Assembly (NCBI GenBank): GCA_030749435.1
Contig: JASMKH010000002.1
Location: 1 to 64,000 of the forward strand
Direction: 5' to 3'
DNA from: Phycisphaerales bacterium
Lineage (GTDB): Bacteria > Planctomycetota > Phycisphaerae > Phycisphaerales > SM1A02
Length of the DNA: 64,000 nt
The position numbers and the translations under genes were made by a program. The number at the start of each line of letters is the position of its first letter. Positions within the stretch are counted from its first letter, which is position 1. Below, in pieces: positions 8,633 through 17,249 of the stretch. Under the pieces are notes generated by a model. That model did no database searches and had not been told where the DNA came from. It was given only the letters and a program-made list of their open reading frames with translations.

Positions 8633-9630
8633 GGTGCTATTTTCCCTTCGTCAACACCCTGTGTCGCAGCCAAGGAAGTCTCGGCGCCCTCAATGAACCG
8701 CCTGGCCTCGTCGAGCGCCAGCACGCCTTGGTCCTGCGGCGGCGTATGACCGGCGAACTTGACGAGGTCGGCGACCCGAAGGAAGGTCCGAAGATGCGTA
8801 CGCTGGGCTTCGTCAAGCCGGGTGTCATTCTCGGCGTCCGCAAGGAACTCCGCGGTCGTCTTCCGCGGGGCGTTCAGTGCAAACCGCCCTTCAATGTACT
8901 GGCGGATGATGTCGCTCAGTGTCGTGTAGAAAGTGTCCACCTCGCCCCGGCGAAGGAAGTCGGATGCTGCCAGGCTCTGGAGTGCGGCGCTCGCGATCTC
9001 CGCAGGCGTCGGCGGCGGCCCGGTGGGTCTGGTTCGTGAGGCCACCAGGAAGCCGAGGGCACCTGCGGCTGCGACGAAGACGCCGATGGCGAGCACCCAC
9101 GGCCACCATGGGCCACCGGGAATCTCGATCCAACCGTGGATGTCCTGCATCTGTGCCGTCTCATCCTTGAAAGAGGACCGAATGAGTACGGAGATCGGAT
9201 CGAGGTCGATGCGTCCGGTGAGCGGGGTCGTTGCGCGATCGTCGTCGAAGGTGATCGGCGGCAGGGTCAGGTCGTGCGATCCGGCAGCGAGGCAATCCAC
9301 AACCATGTGTTGACTCCATGATCGGGATCCGTCCTCGTGCGGTGTGTCTGTGGCCACCGAGAGTTCAAGAACGTCAAAGTCACCCATCCGTCCATTGGAG
9401 GGGTCTGGAATCAACGGTGTGTGGAGCCGGGCACCGGGGTCTGTCGTCGCCTCGAGGCGAATGATGATGCGCTGACCGGCGATGGCCTCGTCCGGCGTCA
9501 CTGTGAGACTGACTCGGACGGGGCCGCGATGCGCTGACACCGTGGACGTCCTTGCTGCGTCGGCGGAGTCGGACTGGGTGCACCCTGCAGCCGCGACGAG
9601 CGTGCCAGCAATCAAAAGTAGTCGCGCCAT
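8626..9630 (-). CDS. Bat-operon lipoprotein with internal TM (DUF4381-like)
   Basis: Lipobox LVAAAGC; beta-domain; TM GPWWPWVLAIGVFVAAAGALGFLV; cytoplasmic helical region; located between batA and the DUF58 gene. Confidence 0.65.
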   Translation of the reverse strand: MARLLLIAGTLVAAAGCTQSDSADAARTSTVSAHRGPVRVSLTVTPDEAIAGQRIIIRLEATTDPGARLHTPLIPDPSNGRMGDFDVLELSVATDTPHEDGSRSWSQHMVVDCLAAGSHDLTLPPITFDDDRATTPLTGRIDLDPISVLIRSSFKDETAQMQDIHGWIEIPGGPWWPWVLAIGVFVAAAGALGFLVASRTRPTGPPPTPAEIASAALQSLAASDFLRRGEVDTFYTTLSDIIRQYIEGRFALNAPRKTTAEFLADAENDTRLDEAQRTHLRTFLRVADLVKFAGHTPPQDQGVLALDEARRFIEGAETSLAATQGVDEGKIAPC

Positions 9631-10511
9631 CAGTGCTCCATCCTCGCTTCCCGCCTTCGGAAAAACGCGCTGAGCGTCTCGACAAACGACTCTCCGGTCA
9701 TCAATGGCAATCGGTCGATGCGGTGACGACGCATCCAGCCGATTCGTCTGGCTTCGTCCTCGGTGGACTGGGCGGACCAGGCGGATCGGACCGCTCTGGA
9801 TGAGGTATCGAGCAGCGTCAGTTCTCCGGTCTCGGCGTCGCGAACCTCGAGCAGGCCCACATTGGGGAGGTCGGATTCACGTTGGTCTCCGACGTCGATC
9901 GCGACGAGATCGTGCTTTCGCCGCACGACGCGAATGGCCTGCTCCCAGCCATCATCCTGAAAGTCGCTGACGAGGAAGGCCGTACATCGCCGCCGCTGCA
10001 CGTGCCTGAAATACTCGAGCGCCATGGCGATGTCCGTTCCCTTTCCGCGCGGCTCATGCGCCAGCAGTTCGCGAATGACGCGAAGGACGTGTCGTGACCC
10101 CTTTCGCGGTGGAACAAACTTCTCGATGCGATCAGTGAAGGCCAGCAGCCCGACCTTGTCGTTGTTGCGGATGGCCGAAAATGCCAACGTGGCACACAAT
10201 TCGGTGAGCAGTTCTCGCTTCGTCTGTTCATTGGTTCCAAAGCCCTGCGAGGCGCTCATGTCCACAATCAGCATGACCGTGAGCTCCCGCTCTTCGCGGA
10301 ACACTTTGACGTGCGCGTCGCCAGCCCTCGCGGTAACGTTCCAGTCGATGGATCGGACGTCGTCGCCTGGTTGGTACAGACGCACCTCCTCGAACTCGAT
10401 GCCTCGGCCCTTGAATGCCGAGTGGTACTGGCCGGCGAGAAGTTCACTGGCCAGTCTCGAGGTGGCGATCTCGATGCGTCTGATTTTTCGAAGCAGTTCG
10501 GTCGGGATCAT
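9630..10511 (-). CDS. DUF58 domain protein
   Basis: FKGRGIEFEEVRLYQPGDDVRSIDWNVTARAGDAHVKVFREERELTVMLIVDMS; start placed at MIPTELLRKIRRIEI. Confidence 0.92.
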   Translation of the reverse strand: MIPTELLRKIRRIEIATSRLASELLAGQYHSAFKGRGIEFEEVRLYQPGDDVRSIDWNVTARAGDAHVKVFREERELTVMLIVDMSASQGFGTNEQTKRELLTELCATLAFSAIRNNDKVGLLAFTDRIEKFVPPRKGSRHVLRVIRELLAHEPRGKGTDIAMALEYFRHVQRRRCTAFLVSDFQDDGWEQAIRVVRRKHDLVAIDVGDQRESDLPNVGLLEVRDAETGELTLLDTSSRAVRSAWSAQSTEDEARRIGWMRRHRIDRLPLMTGESFVETLSAFFRRREARMEH

Positions 10512-10536
10512 GTCCTGGTGTCCATTGAGAACTTGA

Positions 10537-11577
10537 TCAGGGGACTGGCACGTGATCAAGCACCGCCTGAATGACGTCCTCTGAGGTCTTCTCTTCGGCC
10601 TCGGCCTCGTAGGTGGTTGCGATCCGATGACGGAGCACGTCCATTGCCAGATTCTTGACGTCCTGAGGGACGACGTACCCACGTCCATCGAGGAAGGCCT
10701 CGGCCTTGGCTGCGAGCGACAGGGCGAGTGTGGCGCGGGGTGATGCGCCGAACTCAACGAGCGCATCGAGTTCAGGAGAGATTCGTCCCGGCTCCCGGGT
10801 CGCGAAGACGATGTCGACGATGTATCTGGCAACCTTGTCGTCGAGGTAGATCTCGTCGACGACCTTTCGGGCGGCGAGAATGTCCGCTGGCTTCATGACC
10901 GCTGAGATTGAAGGGGCGGATCCCGTCGTGGCCATCCGTCGCAGAATCTCGACTTCCTCATCGCGGGAGGGGTAGGTGACGACCACCTTGAGCAGAAAAC
11001 GATCGACTTGCGCTTCGGGGAGGGGATAGGTTCCCTCCTGTTCGACGGGATTCTGGGTAGCCAGTACAAGGAATGGGTCGGGCAGCCGATGGGTTTCCTT
11101 CCCGATCGTGACCTGCCGCTCCTGCATCGCTTCCAGAAGCGCGCTCTGGACCTTGGCCGGAGCGCGGTTAATCTCATCGGCAAGAACGATGTTCGAGAAT
11201 ATGGGCCCCTTGTTGACGATGAAGTCGCCGTCCTGCGGACGGTAGATGAGCGTACCCATGACGTCCGCGGGAAGCATGTCCGGCGTGAACTGAATCCGTT
11301 GGAAGTCGGTGTCCACGCCTTGCGCGAGGCTCGAGACGGCCAGCGTCTTGGCCAGACCCGGTACGCCTTCGATGAGCAGATGCCCATTGGTCAGAAGTGA
11401 CACCAGCATGCGGTTCAGAAGCATGTCCTGACCCACGACGACCTCGTGCATCTCGCGGATGAGCCGCCTGAAGGGCTCGCTGGACTCACGGACCTGCTGG
11501 GAGACGAGATCGACGCTCGTCTGGGTGCTGTTCATGGCGTTCTCCAGGGTTGCTGTACCCGGTGCGATCGACATCAA
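10537..11577 (-). CDS. moxR: MoxR-family AAA ATPase
   Basis: LLIEGVPGLAKTLAVSSLAQ Walker A, FSNIVLADEINRAPAKVQSALLEAMQERQVTIG, ATQNPVEQEGTYPLPEAQVDRF. First codon in the track is TTG; ATG starts at 11571 or 11535 are also possible. Confidence 0.94.
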   Translation of the reverse strand: MMSIAPGTATLENAMNSTQTSVDLVSQQVRESSEPFRRLIREMHEVVVGQDMLLNRMLVSLLTNGHLLIEGVPGLAKTLAVSSLAQGVDTDFQRIQFTPDMLPADVMGTLIYRPQDGDFIVNKGPIFSNIVLADEINRAPAKVQSALLEAMQERQVTIGKETHRLPDPFLVLATQNPVEQEGTYPLPEAQVDRFLLKVVVTYPSRDEEVEILRRMATTGSAPSISAVMKPADILAARKVVDEIYLDDKVARYIVDIVFATREPGRISPELDALVEFGASPRATLALSLAAKAEAFLDGRGYVVPQDVKNLAMDVLRHRIATTYEAEAEEKTSEDVIQAVLDHVPVP

Positions 11578-11728
11578 GGACCTCCCATGGCCTGGAAAGG
11601 GGTGGCGGCACGCAACCGTGCGTGCACTCGCCCCACAGGCGTTGGGAGGGCTACGAACGAACCCCTGACAGGGTTCGAGAGGATTCTATAGAGAATGCGT
11701 CCGCCGCCGGCTGGGCTGGTTCATCGGC

Positions 11729-12520
11729 CTACTGGCCTCGCGGTGGCCATGGCCGGGCCGCCGGGTCCTGACCCCAGAATCTGGAGAATTGTTCATAGAC
11801 CTTCGGGTGGGCCGCTTGAAGCGGGCGGGGCGCATCAAAGAAGCACTCGGTGGTCACTGCGAAGAACTCCGCCACGTTGGTCAGTCCGTAGGGGCGTATG
11901 GGGTCTCGTCCACCCCGGGCGTACGTGCTTCGGAGTTCGGCGAACGTGTCGGACATGATGCGGTGCCAATCAGCGTAGTGTGAACGGTCTCGCAGCATCG
12001 GCGTTCCGTTGGTGGAGCCGGTCATCATGTCGACCGCGTGGGCCAACTCGTGAAACACGACATTGAGCCCACGACCCGGGTGGCGTGCCGCCACCATCGT
12101 GTCCCGCCAGGAGAGTACGACCGGTCCGTTGTACCACGCCTCCCCGAGGTTGGCCGACCCGGAGTGGACCAGTCCGTCGGATCCGATCCGCTCCTGCGTC
12201 TGCAGGTAGGCGGCGGGGTACAGGAGAAAGGTCCGCACATTGTGCAGGTAGTCGGTCGTGTCAAGATGCAGCAGCATAATGGCCGCGTGCGCCGCTACCA
12301 CGACCCGCATTGTGTCCGTGACGTCGAGCCCGTCGCAGCCTTCCCAGTACTTCTCGTCCACCAGAATCCTGACGGTATCTCGAACCTGCCCGCGCTCCAC
12401 ATCGTTCAGCAGCGTCAGATACGGCACGTCGCTGAGGAGCGTGTTCTCCCATGCCTCGGGGAAAGGTCCCTCCAGCAGTTTCCTCCGGTGGTGCTTCTTC
12501 AGAATCGACATCGAGATCAA
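11729..12520 (-). CDS. mtfA: MtfA-family zinc-dependent peptidase (M90)
   Basis: VFHELAHAVDMMTGSTNGTPML zinc motif, WRDTMVAARHPGRGLNVVFHE, TECFFDAPRPLQAAHPKVYEQFSRFWGQDP. Confidence 0.88.
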   Translation of the reverse strand: MISMSILKKHHRRKLLEGPFPEAWENTLLSDVPYLTLLNDVERGQVRDTVRILVDEKYWEGCDGLDVTDTMRVVVAAHAAIMLLHLDTTDYLHNVRTFLLYPAAYLQTQERIGSDGLVHSGSANLGEAWYNGPVVLSWRDTMVAARHPGRGLNVVFHELAHAVDMMTGSTNGTPMLRDRSHYADWHRIMSDTFAELRSTYARGGRDPIRPYGLTNVAEFFAVTTECFFDAPRPLQAAHPKVYEQFSRFWGQDPAARPWPPRGQ

Positions 12521-13683
12521 CTACGCTCCACGAGCCGGTCGATGAGGTGCGACGACTCTCGCATGGCGGTATCGGCGAAGGGGCCGAAGAACTCGGCGAC
12601 GTCGGAGAATGCATCGCGGAACCCCGCCGCGTCTCCCGACCGCATCATCGATTCGAATGCTTCGGCTGCCTCCCGGAACGCCGCCATGACTTCCGGTGTG
12701 TTCGGATTGGACATCTGGATGGCGCTGTACAGATCGGGCGATTGTGCGAAGTGCCGCGCTGTCATGAGCAGTTCGAGGTGGTAAATCGGGCTGGTGAACC
12801 GGAGTGTCTCTTCGATCGAGACATCGAGTTGTCGCATTGTTCTTCCAACGACCTCGGTGGAGTAGTGGGTCAGCACCTGTACCACGGCCATGACTCGGTC
12901 GTGATCGTCCGCCGTAGTCTCAAGAAGAACGAGTCCCGCCGCTCGAAGCGTCGCGGTCAGCCACGACATCCAGTCGGTACCCTCGACCAACCTCGCCGGG
13001 GTCACTGCGATGCGTTGCCCCTGCATGGTGTGCACTCCCGGTCCGAACAAGGGGTGCGTTCCAATGACGCTCGCTTCGCTCGATTCCAGCATGGTCGCCA
13101 CCGGCGCACGCTTGATGCTGGTCACGTCGGTGAGGAGCCCGCCTCGATCGATATGCGGTCCGGCCCGCCGGATGACCTCCTCGGTTTCCCTGATATCCAC
13201 CGACACCAGGGTGACATCCGCCGCGGCGGCGGCTTCTTCGACGGTCAGCCGCGTGTCGCGATCGACGGCGAGAATCTCGTTGTCCAGATCGCCGAGGAAA
13301 GACGACATGAGCCCGCCCATGCCGCCCGCCGCGCCGATGATGGCAATTCGCATGGGAGGCATGTCGAGCGGGACGGCGGCATGCAACTGGGCCTGGCGAT
13401 TCCTGCTGGCCCAAAGGACCATCCTGAACAGGCTCTCAATGACCTCCGGGCTCAGGCCGCTGCGACCTGCCCGCGTTCGCCGGTCAGCGAGCAACTCGGC
13501 CTCGCGGCAGTCATCCCGGATGGGGACGTCGCACTCCCGCTTGATTGCGGCCACTTCGCCGACGACCCGATGCCGCTCAGCCAACAGATCCAGGAACTGA
13601 TGATCGATCTCATCGATCCGGTTTCTGAGTGCGGTGAGTGCCGCGGGGATCTCGGTAGGGGGAACGTTCTCGGGCACCGTCAT
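12517..13683 (-). CDS. tyrA: Chorismate mutase-prephenate dehydrogenase fusion
   Basis: Chorismate mutase type II region (ALRNRIDEIDHQFLDLLAERHRVVGEVAAIKRE), then Rossmann fold MRIAIIGAAGGMGGLMSSFL, TDVTSIKRAP, GTHPLFGPGVHTMQGQRIAVTP. Start placed at MTVPENVPP (13683). Confidence 0.86.
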   Translation of the reverse strand: MTVPENVPPTEIPAALTALRNRIDEIDHQFLDLLAERHRVVGEVAAIKRECDVPIRDDCREAELLADRRTRAGRSGLSPEVIESLFRMVLWASRNRQAQLHAAVPLDMPPMRIAIIGAAGGMGGLMSSFLGDLDNEILAVDRDTRLTVEEAAAAADVTLVSVDIRETEEVIRRAGPHIDRGGLLTDVTSIKRAPVATMLESSEASVIGTHPLFGPGVHTMQGQRIAVTPARLVEGTDWMSWLTATLRAAGLVLLETTADDHDRVMAVVQVLTHYSTEVVGRTMRQLDVSIEETLRFTSPIYHLELLMTARHFAQSPDLYSAIQMSNPNTPEVMAAFREAAEAFESMMRSGDAAGFRDAFSDVAEFFGPFADTAMRESSHLIDRLVERS

Positions 13684-13819
13684 GGTGGGGCAGGATACGT
13701 CGATGCGGCAGTCTCTGGTGCGCCGCTTCCGCATCGGTATCACCCCCTGTATCATCCATGTTCCCCTGCGGGCCGCGATGGAGCGGTCTGCATGGGCCAG
13801 ACAAGGACGACGAACCACC

Positions 13820-15211
13820 ATGGATACATCGGTTGCGACGCCGGGTACGGGCAGTTCCTTCATGCAGGATCACCTCGATGCGCTGAGCATCCGTGATCCA
13901 CACCAGCCGGAGTTTCTGCAAGCGGTGCAGGAGGTCATTGTCTCGCTTGAGCCGGTGATCGAGCGGTACCCTCATTACGGCCGGCAACGGGTCCTTGAGC
14001 GATTGCTCGAGCCGGAACGCGTCATTCAGTTTCGCGTTCCGTGGCAGGCAGACGATGGCAGTGTCCATGTCAATCGGGGCTTTCGCGTCGGATTCAACTC
14101 CGCCATCGGTCCCTACAAGGGCGGGCTTCGATTCCATCCCAGCGTCAACCTGAGCATCCTGAAGTTCCTCGCCTTTGAGCAGGTCTTCAAGAACAGTCTG
14201 ACCGGGCAGCCAATCGGTGGGGGCAAGGGCGGATCGGACTTCGACCCCCGTGGCCGGAGTCACAGCGAGGTGATGCGGTTCTGTCAGTCATTTATGACAG
14301 AACTGTTCAGACACGTTGGACACAACACGGACGTGCCGGCGGGCGACATCGGAGTTGGCGGTCGAGAGATCGGGTATCTGTTCGGGCAGTACAAGCGCAT
14401 TACCAATACGTTCACCGGCGTGCTGACCGGTCGAGCGCCGGGATGGGGCGGCAGCCTGCTGCGTCCCGAGGCGACCGGGTACGGGGCGGTCTACTTTGCC
14501 GCTGAAATGGCCGGAACGCAGGGGCAGACCCTTGAGGGCAAGCGATGTCTGGTCTCGGGATCAGGCAACGTGGCCCAGTACGCCTGCCGAAAGTTGATCG
14601 AACTCGGTGGCATTCCGATCACCTTGAGCGACTCAAGTGGCTGGATTCACGACCCCGATGGAATCACCGAAGAGAAACTCCAGTTCGTCATGGAACTCAA
14701 GAACGAGCGACGTGGTCGGATTGCAGAGTATGTGGAGCGATTCACATCCGCGACGTGGGCTCCGGTCGAGTCGGAGGCGGAACACCATCCGCTCTGGTGT
14801 GTTCCGGCCGAAGCGGCATTCCCGTCGGCGACGCAGAACGAGATCAATGCACTTGATGCTGCCCACCTCGTCGAAGGTGGTGTCCGTCTGGTGAGCGAAG
14901 GCGCGAACATGCCGACGACGCCCGATGCGCAGGACACGCTCGTGGATGCTGGCGTGTTGCTCGGTCCCGGCAAGGCGGCCAATGCTGGTGGCGTGGCCGT
15001 ATCCGCACTTGAGATGGCGCAGGCCAGCCAACGACTTCGCTGGACTACCGAGGAAGTCGACCGCCACTTGAAGCGAATCATGCATGACATTCATGCCGTG
15101 TGTCTGGATGCGGCGGAGTCCTACAGCTTCGGCTCGGACTATCGACACGGTGCCAATATTGCGGGCTTCCGCAAGGTGGCCAACGCGATGATCGATCAGG
15201 GGCTGGTGTGA
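13820..15211 (+). CDS. gdhA: Glutamate dehydrogenase, NADP type
   Basis: GFRVGFNSAIGPYKGGLRFHPSVNLSILKFLAFEQVFKNSLTGQPIGGGKGGSDFDPRGRS, LFGQYKRI, GAN(M)PTT motif; start at MDTSVATP. Confidence 0.96.
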   Translation: MDTSVATPGTGSSFMQDHLDALSIRDPHQPEFLQAVQEVIVSLEPVIERYPHYGRQRVLERLLEPERVIQFRVPWQADDGSVHVNRGFRVGFNSAIGPYKGGLRFHPSVNLSILKFLAFEQVFKNSLTGQPIGGGKGGSDFDPRGRSHSEVMRFCQSFMTELFRHVGHNTDVPAGDIGVGGREIGYLFGQYKRITNTFTGVLTGRAPGWGGSLLRPEATGYGAVYFAAEMAGTQGQTLEGKRCLVSGSGNVAQYACRKLIELGGIPITLSDSSGWIHDPDGITEEKLQFVMELKNERRGRIAEYVERFTSATWAPVESEAEHHPLWCVPAEAAFPSATQNEINALDAAHLVEGGVRLVSEGANMPTTPDAQDTLVDAGVLLGPGKAANAGGVAVSALEMAQASQRLRWTTEEVDRHLKRIMHDIHAVCLDAAESYSFGSDYRHGANIAGFRKVANAMIDQGLV

Positions 15212-15268
15212 GTTCATGAGATCGGCGGATCGGGACGCGACGGAGCTGCCACAGCGGGCCGCCATCAC

Positions 15269-15934
15269 ATGCCGGGCGTTGCCCGCATGAGCGGAACGGC
15301 CCCACATCCCGAGGCCGACTGGTCATTCGGTGATCGAGTTCGTGTGCCGACGAAGCCGGAGTGGGGTGTCGGGACCGTCACGCGGGCTGCTGCGACGCAT
15401 GTGCGGGGCAAGCCGTGCTGGACGTTGACCGTTCGATTTCCAAATGCAGGGATCAAGATGGTCAACACTTCGACCGGGACGTTGGAGCGGGTCGAGGACA
15501 CAACCGAAGCGGGGGGCGGAGAGACTGCCATGGCCATTGCCGAGGCGGAAGCGGTGGCGGGTGATGACCTGCTCGGCCCACAGGCGCAGCGACGGGTCGA
15601 GTCGTTGATGGTGGGGCTCCCGGAGGCTTGCACAGACCCGTTTCGCTCCATACCCACCAGGGTCGAGGCGACGGTGGACCTGTACCGGTTTGACGGTTCG
15701 GGCAGGGCGCTGGTCGATTGGGCGGTAGCGCAGACGGGGCTGGATGACCCGTTGTCCCGCTTCAACCGGCAGGAGTTGGAGACGCACTTCCGGAAGTGGC
15801 AGCAGGTCCGCGACAGCCACCTCGCCAAGTTGGCCTATGAGGCCCGGCAGAAGGGGCTGTCCGTTGATCAGGTGCTGGCAGCCGGTCCCGAGGAGGCCCG
15901 GGCTGCCGCAGCCCACGCCAGATTCCGACGCTGA
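15269..15934 (+). CDS. DUF3553-like protein
   Basis: FGDRVRVPTKPEWGVGTVTRAAATHVRGKPCWTLTVRFPNAGIKMVN resembles DUF3553 (GDrV..p..peWGiGqV). Confidence 0.55.
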   Translation: MPGVARMSGTAPHPEADWSFGDRVRVPTKPEWGVGTVTRAAATHVRGKPCWTLTVRFPNAGIKMVNTSTGTLERVEDTTEAGGGETAMAIAEAEAVAGDDLLGPQAQRRVESLMVGLPEACTDPFRSIPTRVEATVDLYRFDGSGRALVDWAVAQTGLDDPLSRFNRQELETHFRKWQQVRDSHLAKLAYEARQKGLSVDQVLAAGPEEARAAAAHARFRR

Positions 15935-16034
15935 GAATCGCGATCGCCACCGGCCGGGGCCCGGTCGGGTGGCTCCAGAATCGGGTGGGAAGAGCCTCCA
16001 AACGCTACAGACCGATGTGTGAGCGTCCGCAAGT

Positions 16035-16050
16035 ACCGGTTTGCACCGGT
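16035..16050. promoter_or_regulatory. ACCGGT-TTGC-ACCGGT repeat upstream of the small hypothetical gene
   Basis: Two palindromic ACCGGT hexamers at 10-bp centre spacing, about 95 bp upstream of the start at 16143. Confidence 0.3.
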
Positions 16051-16142
16051 CCGGGGTGGTTCGTGGACGCTGCGGTGACATGCTTCCCGTGATCCCGCTC
16101 CAGTGCGGTGTGCCTGAAGAGAAGAAGAGACGGAGAAGAGCC

Positions 16143-16466
16143 ATGAACGAGCGAACCTTCCAGCACCAGTTTGCGACGTTGCTGGATCGCATCAACGAGC
16201 TCCCGGCGCGGGAGCGGGCCATGCTTGTCGGCCTGGCCGAGGCAGCAACAGATCAGGAACATGAGGTGACGCAGTGCCTGCAGTCATTGGCGCATTCCAT
16301 CGACTCGATGCGGCTCTGCGTCAAGTACCTCGTATTCGATCTCGAGGCCACCCGCCGAGAGAACGAGTGCCTCAGACGCATGCTCTCCGAGACGGAGGAT
16401 CGCCCCCCGCAGCAGGGAGAGACCGAAGACGATCGGGAGTCGTTCTGGGATGACGGAGTTGATTGA
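16143..16466 (+). CDS. Small helical hypothetical protein
   Basis: 107-aa ORF from MNERTFQHQFATLLDRINELPARERAMLVGLAEAAT, coiled-coil-like C-terminus. Confidence 0.55.
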   Translation: MNERTFQHQFATLLDRINELPARERAMLVGLAEAATDQEHEVTQCLQSLAHSIDSMRLCVKYLVFDLEATRRENECLRRMLSETEDRPPQQGETEDDRESFWDDGVD

Positions 16467-16559
16467 CCGGTCCGGGGCGGGATCGCGTCGCCTCGTGTGG
16501 GAGGAGCCGCCCGCGATGCCCCTGTGTGCTGCGGCCCGGTGGGTGCTACCGTGCCTTCC

Positions 16560-17249
16560 ATGTGCGGCAGGTTCTTCCTGAGCAGCCCGATGGAACTCGT
16601 GGCGTCGCTTCTGCGGATCGAACGGTTCACGGAGACGTCGGACATCGCACCGCGATGGAATGTCGCCCCGACGCAGCGAGTCCTGATCGCCCGATTGGAT
16701 GAGCAGGGATCGCGGGCACTGTTCGGCGTCCGGTGGGGACTGATCCCGGGATGGGCCAAGGATGCCAAGATCGGTGCCCGAATGATCAACGCCCGCAGTG
16801 AGACCGCATCGGAGAAGCCGTCCTTTCGAAACGCGTGGCGGCGGCGCAGGTGCATTGTTCCAGCGGATGGTTTCTATGAGTGGATGCGGCGCGGTGACGC
16901 GAAGCGACCATTCTGTTTCCGGCGGGCCGACGGCAATCTCATGGGAATGGCCGGGATCTGGGAGGCATGGCAGGGGCCGGAAGGCGACGCGGTTGAGTGC
17001 TGCGCAATTCTGACGACGGCTGCCAATGGGCTCGTCGCGGCGATTCACGACAGGATGCCGGTGATTCTCGATCCAGCGGACTTTGGTGCGTGGCTCGATG
17101 TCGACGGGACCAGCGCGGCGGAGGTATCCGCAATGGCGCGGCCCTGCAGTGACGACATCCTGACCTCGTATGAGGTCAGCCGCCTGGTCAACAATGCGCG
17201 GAATGACCAGCCCGCCTGCTGCGAGCCGATCAGCGGGGGCCGCTGCTGA
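16560..17249 (+). CDS. yedK: SRAP domain protein (YedK/HMCES family)
   Basis: MCGRFF start with catalytic Cys2, RWNVAPTQ, VRWGLIPGWAKD, INARSETASEKPSFR, RRCIVPADGFYEW. Confidence 0.95.
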   Translation: MCGRFFLSSPMELVASLLRIERFTETSDIAPRWNVAPTQRVLIARLDEQGSRALFGVRWGLIPGWAKDAKIGARMINARSETASEKPSFRNAWRRRRCIVPADGFYEWMRRGDAKRPFCFRRADGNLMGMAGIWEAWQGPEGDAVECCAILTTAANGLVAAIHDRMPVILDPADFGAWLDVDGTSAAEVSAMARPCSDDILTSYEVSRLVNNARNDQPACCEPISGGRC

